Below are positions 61,914 through 64,000 of a stretch of DNA of 64,000 nucleotides, piece after piece (positions within the stretch are counted from its first letter, which is position 1; each line of letters opens with the position of its first letter). A program made the translations under genes and the position numbers. The DNA lies in NCBI GenBank assembly GCA_024234395.1, contig JACKOH010000001.1:248001-312000 (forward strand), given 5' to 3'. The notes under the pieces are model-generated. The model did not search any database and was not told the origin of the DNA. It saw only the letters and a list, made by a program, of their open reading frames with translations. The stretch comes from Pseudomonadales bacterium. Its GTDB lineage: Bacteria; Pseudomonadota; Gammaproteobacteria; Pseudomonadales; Pseudohongiellaceae.

Positions 61914-62447
61914 TCAACCGTTGGGTCGGTTTTCAAAATGATAAAGAACCCACTCGCTATGGACTTTTTCTTCGCTGGAACTGGTATTTATCCAGTGAGT
62001 TCTGACTTCGGAGATGCATTGGTAAATCCGGAATGCACTGGTGTCCTGAATGATCAGCCGTCTGACTGATGGATTAAGTGTGTAATTAGAGATCTCCACC
62101 AGTCGCCAGTTACTGTTCAACGTCGCCGTCGCGCACTGATTGATTGCGAGCAGATCGGTATAGGGCAGATCGACTTCCGCCAGGCTGTTGGCGGCAATAT
62201 CCAGGTCTATTCTGATGCGCTGTGATTCCCGGGTTGCGATATCGGACTGAAATTCCAGGTCGACCAGCCTGATCGGAGTGCCGGTCTGGTTGTCCACCAC
62301 CAGATGCAGGCCGGCAAGCAGGTTCAGGCCTGACTCAGCACCCCAGGAAGGCGAGTACAACGCGAACTTGAGGGAACTTTCTCCGCCTACCTGGCTGGTA
62401 CCGGTAAGTGGGACTAACAGCAAGGCAAGTGCCAGGATCCTGTACAT
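61914..62447 (-). CDS. Hypothetical exported protein
   Basis: I do not recognise this 177-residue protein. The ATG at 62447 opens a signal peptide (MYRILALALLLVPLTGTSQ). The mature part is predicted to be mainly beta-strand (LHLVVDNQTGTPIRLVDLEF, IRIDLDIAANSLAEVDLPY) with two Cys (in NQCATATL and YQCISEV) that could form a disulfide bond. It has no operon partner and is convergent with hppA and divergent from mrp. A longer frame to 62486 adds 13 codons without a better start. Function unknown. Confidence 0.6.
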   Translation of the reverse strand: MYRILALALLLVPLTGTSQVGGESSLKFALYSPSWGAESGLNLLAGLHLVVDNQTGTPIRLVDLEFQSDIATRESQRIRIDLDIAANSLAEVDLPYTDLLAINQCATATLNSNWRLVEISNYTLNPSVRRLIIQDTSAFRIYQCISEVRTHWINTSSSEEKVHSEWVLYHFENRPNG

Positions 62448-62654
62448 TGATCGGCAAGGCTCAGGTTGGGAAACTTTCCCGTTCAATGGAACACCAACCC
62501 GATGAGCATTTCAAGTCCTGCGACAGCACCAGCCTGTCAGGAGGTAGTGTTTCTATGGCTGGTGATGACAGGATCCTTACCGGTCGTCAGCTTGGTTTTT
62601 AGATCGGAATCAATGATAATCCCAGCCATCAAACGCCAGGAATCGTAGAGGAAC

Positions 62655-62697
62655 CTCAGATTACAGACTCCCATAGAGCAGGTCCCTGTAATCTGAG
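62655..62697. promoter_or_regulatory. 12-bp perfect inverted repeat upstream of mrp
   Basis: CTCAGATTACAG (62655-62666) and CTGTAATCTGAG (62686-62697) are perfect inverses separated by 19 nt, with the right arm ending 36 nt before the mrp start. It could be a paired operator or an mRNA leader hairpin. No known regulator site is recognised. Confidence 0.5.
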
Positions 62698-62732
62698 ATT
62701 CCCTGAATTATATTGATTAATGAAGGCACGCA

Positions 62733-63548
62733 TTGTCCAGTCTGAGCAGCGTTAAAAATATTGTTTGTGTGGCATCCGGTAAGGGTGGAGTCGGCAAGTC
62801 AACCACGGCAGTCAACCTCGCCCTGGCATTGAGCCGACTGGGTTTGAAAGCCGGACTTCTGGATGCCGATATCTATGGCCCCAGTCAGCCTTTAATGCTG
62901 GGTGTTGCCAAGGATGTCAGACCCGTTGTCCGGGACAGAAAACTGGAGCCAATAGTTGCTCATGGAATCGAATGCAGTTCCATGGGATTCCTGATCGACG
63001 AAAAAACTCCCGTCGTCTGGCGGGCCCCCATGATTATTTCCGCATTCAATCAGATACTGAACGATACGCTCTGGTCCGACCTGGACTTTCTGATAGTCGA
63101 CATGCCTCCCGGCACCGGCGATATTCAGTTGAGCCTGGCGCAGTCTGTGCAGGTAACCGGTGCCGTGATCGTAACGACACCACAGGATATCGCTCTACTG
63201 GACGCACGAAAGGGTATCGAAATGTTTCGCAAGGTCGGGGTGCCGGTACTGGGTGTGGTGGAGAATATGAGCACTCACATCTGTTCGAACTGTGGTCACG
63301 AGGAAGCGATTTTCGGTCAGGGAGGCGGTCAGAAACTGGCCGCAGACTATGCTGTCGATGTCATCGGGTCGTTACCACTGGACCTTAAAATTCGCGAAGA
63401 TACCGACAACGGCAATCCCAGCGTCGTGGCGTCTCCCGGTAGCACGGTATCTGAAGCCTACCTGGGGCTGGCCCGTAACCTGCTCGCTAGAGTTGAGTCA
63501 CTTTCATCTGACAGTCAGCAGCCCAGGATTTCGATAACCGACGACTGA
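62733..63548 (+). CDS. Mrp/ApbC-type Fe-S carrier P-loop ATPase (short form)
   Basis: The 271-residue product begins almost at its deviant Walker A motif (VASGKGGVGKSTTAVNLALA, about residues 12-31), followed by LDADIYGPSQPLMLG, VDMPPGTGDIQLSLAQ and the Fe-S cluster CxxC in THICSNCGHEEAIFG. ApbC/Mrp proteins bind and transfer Fe-S clusters. E. coli Mrp carries about 100 extra N-terminal residues that are absent here. The start is a TTG at 62733; no upstream start would restore the domain. The next gene starts 37 nt downstream. Confidence 0.9.
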   Translation: MSSLSSVKNIVCVASGKGGVGKSTTAVNLALALSRLGLKAGLLDADIYGPSQPLMLGVAKDVRPVVRDRKLEPIVAHGIECSSMGFLIDEKTPVVWRAPMIISAFNQILNDTLWSDLDFLIVDMPPGTGDIQLSLAQSVQVTGAVIVTTPQDIALLDARKGIEMFRKVGVPVLGVVENMSTHICSNCGHEEAIFGQGGGQKLAADYAVDVIGSLPLDLKIREDTDNGNPSVVASPGSTVSEAYLGLARNLLARVESLSSDSQQPRISITDD

Positions 63549-63585
63549 ACGTTCAGCAAATCATAAATCGGCGAGGTGCAAGCAT

Positions 63586-64000
63586 TTGGACTCGATCAAT
63601 AATTTTCTGTTGTTTCTGGACGGCTTCCTGGGCAGTGCCCCCTGGTTCCCTTTCTTCCTGCTGGCGGTGGGGATCTTTTTCACAATTTACCTCAAATTCC
63701 CCCAGATCAGATATTTCAGGCATGCCGTGAAGGTCACGCGGGGCAAATATGACACGCCGGGAGCCGTGGGCGATACCAACCATTTTCAGGCCCTGTCCAC
63801 AGCGCTTTCCGGAACTGTTGGAACCGGTAACATCGGTGGCGTCGCCCTTGCTCTCCACCTGGGCGGCCCGGCAGCATTGTTCTGGATGTGGATGACTGCC
63901 TTCTTTGGCATGACAACCAAGTTTGTCGAAGTAACTCTTTCTCATAAATACCGTGACACCACTGAGGATGGAACTATTTCCGGTGGCCCCATGTACTACA
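63586..64000 (+). CDS. Sodium:alanine (AGCS) symporter family protein, N-terminal part
   Basis: The reading frame opens at TTG 63586 with GAGG about 8 nt upstream and runs off the right edge after 138 codons. Its text matches the AGCS family: PWFPFFLLAVGIFFTIYLKF in the first helix region, VKVTRGKYDTPGAVGDTNHF, then the conserved ALSGTVGTGNIGGVALALHL and TKFVEVTLSHKYRD followed by SGGPMYY. These proteins import alanine or glycine with sodium. It follows mrp by 37 nt on the same strand. Confidence 0.9.
   Translation, partial: MDSINNFLLFLDGFLGSAPWFPFFLLAVGIFFTIYLKFPQIRYFRHAVKVTRGKYDTPGAVGDTNHFQALSTALSGTVGTGNIGGVALALHLGGPAALFWMWMTAFFGMTTKFVEVTLSHKYRDTTEDGTISGGPMYY

Overview
The window reads as chromosomal DNA of a free-living, aerobic gammaproteobacterium, roughly 54% G+C by eye. 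The block dksA-gluQ-cbrA-cbrB-(crcZ)-pcnB-panB-panC with acs nearby keeps the order known from Pseudomonas. Other genes (selenocysteine machinery, membrane pyrophosphatase, pyruvate phosphate dikinase, lactate permease, acetyl-CoA synthetase) fit a respiratory heterotroph using organic acids. No prophage, CRISPR array, plasmid gene or complete insertion sequence was seen.

Layout. 0-6 kb: start of an HlyD-type adaptor gene, a Yip1 membrane protein, cbpM-cbpA, a MATE exporter, a DUF3301 protein, a FabH-like ketosynthase and a DUF547 protein. 6-10.6 kb: the selenocysteine tRNA, followed 27 nt later by the Anbu proteasome-like protease; facing it is an operon for a circularly permuted ATP-grasp protein, an alpha-E protein and a zinc metallopeptidase. 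10.6-23.5 kb: CHAD protein, SLC13/RCK transporter, selB, L-lactate permease, LemA, an M48 membrane protease and ppdK. 23.8-26.0 kb: an AT-rich segment (about 27-40% G+C per line) with a GNAT-like protein, an ICMT-like membrane methyltransferase and the 5' two thirds of a six-TM class III cyclase gene. 26.6-38.2 kb: 2-hydroxyacid dehydrogenase, selA, an MFS exporter, a DUF58-transglutaminase-MoxR-TPR operon and an acetyltransferase. 38.4-47.6 kb: a DAACS symporter, acs-thiolase-osmC, and pcnB-dNK-panB-panC. 47.7-52.6 kb: a CrcZ-like sRNA with a sigma-54 promoter, CbrB-like and CbrA-like regulators, gluQ and dksA. 53-64 kb: aminotransferase-sfsA, a Rieske protein, a Cys/Met-metabolism PLP enzyme, exported proteins of unknown function, membrane pyrophosphatase, a short Mrp ATPase and the start of an AGCS symporter.

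How parts work together. selC, selB and selA supply tRNA-Sec, its elongation factor and selenocysteine synthase, but no selenoprotein and no selD lie in the window. The CbrAB-like pair probably drives the A-rich sRNA from its sigma-54 promoter, a layout known to relieve Hfq/Crc catabolite repression; lldP, acs and the symporters are the sort of uptake and activation genes such a system often governs (inference). Three hairpin-forming repeats with terminal inverted repeats sit at or beside stop codons (ppdK, panC and a lipoprotein gene).

The most unusual locus is the AT-rich segment. Its composition border falls inside the cyclase gene near residue 300, so the membrane sensor half and two neighbouring enzyme genes look foreign while the C-terminal part of the cyclase domain looks native. 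This is the pattern expected of an exchangeable signal-synthesis and receptor cassette; that reading is a hypothesis.
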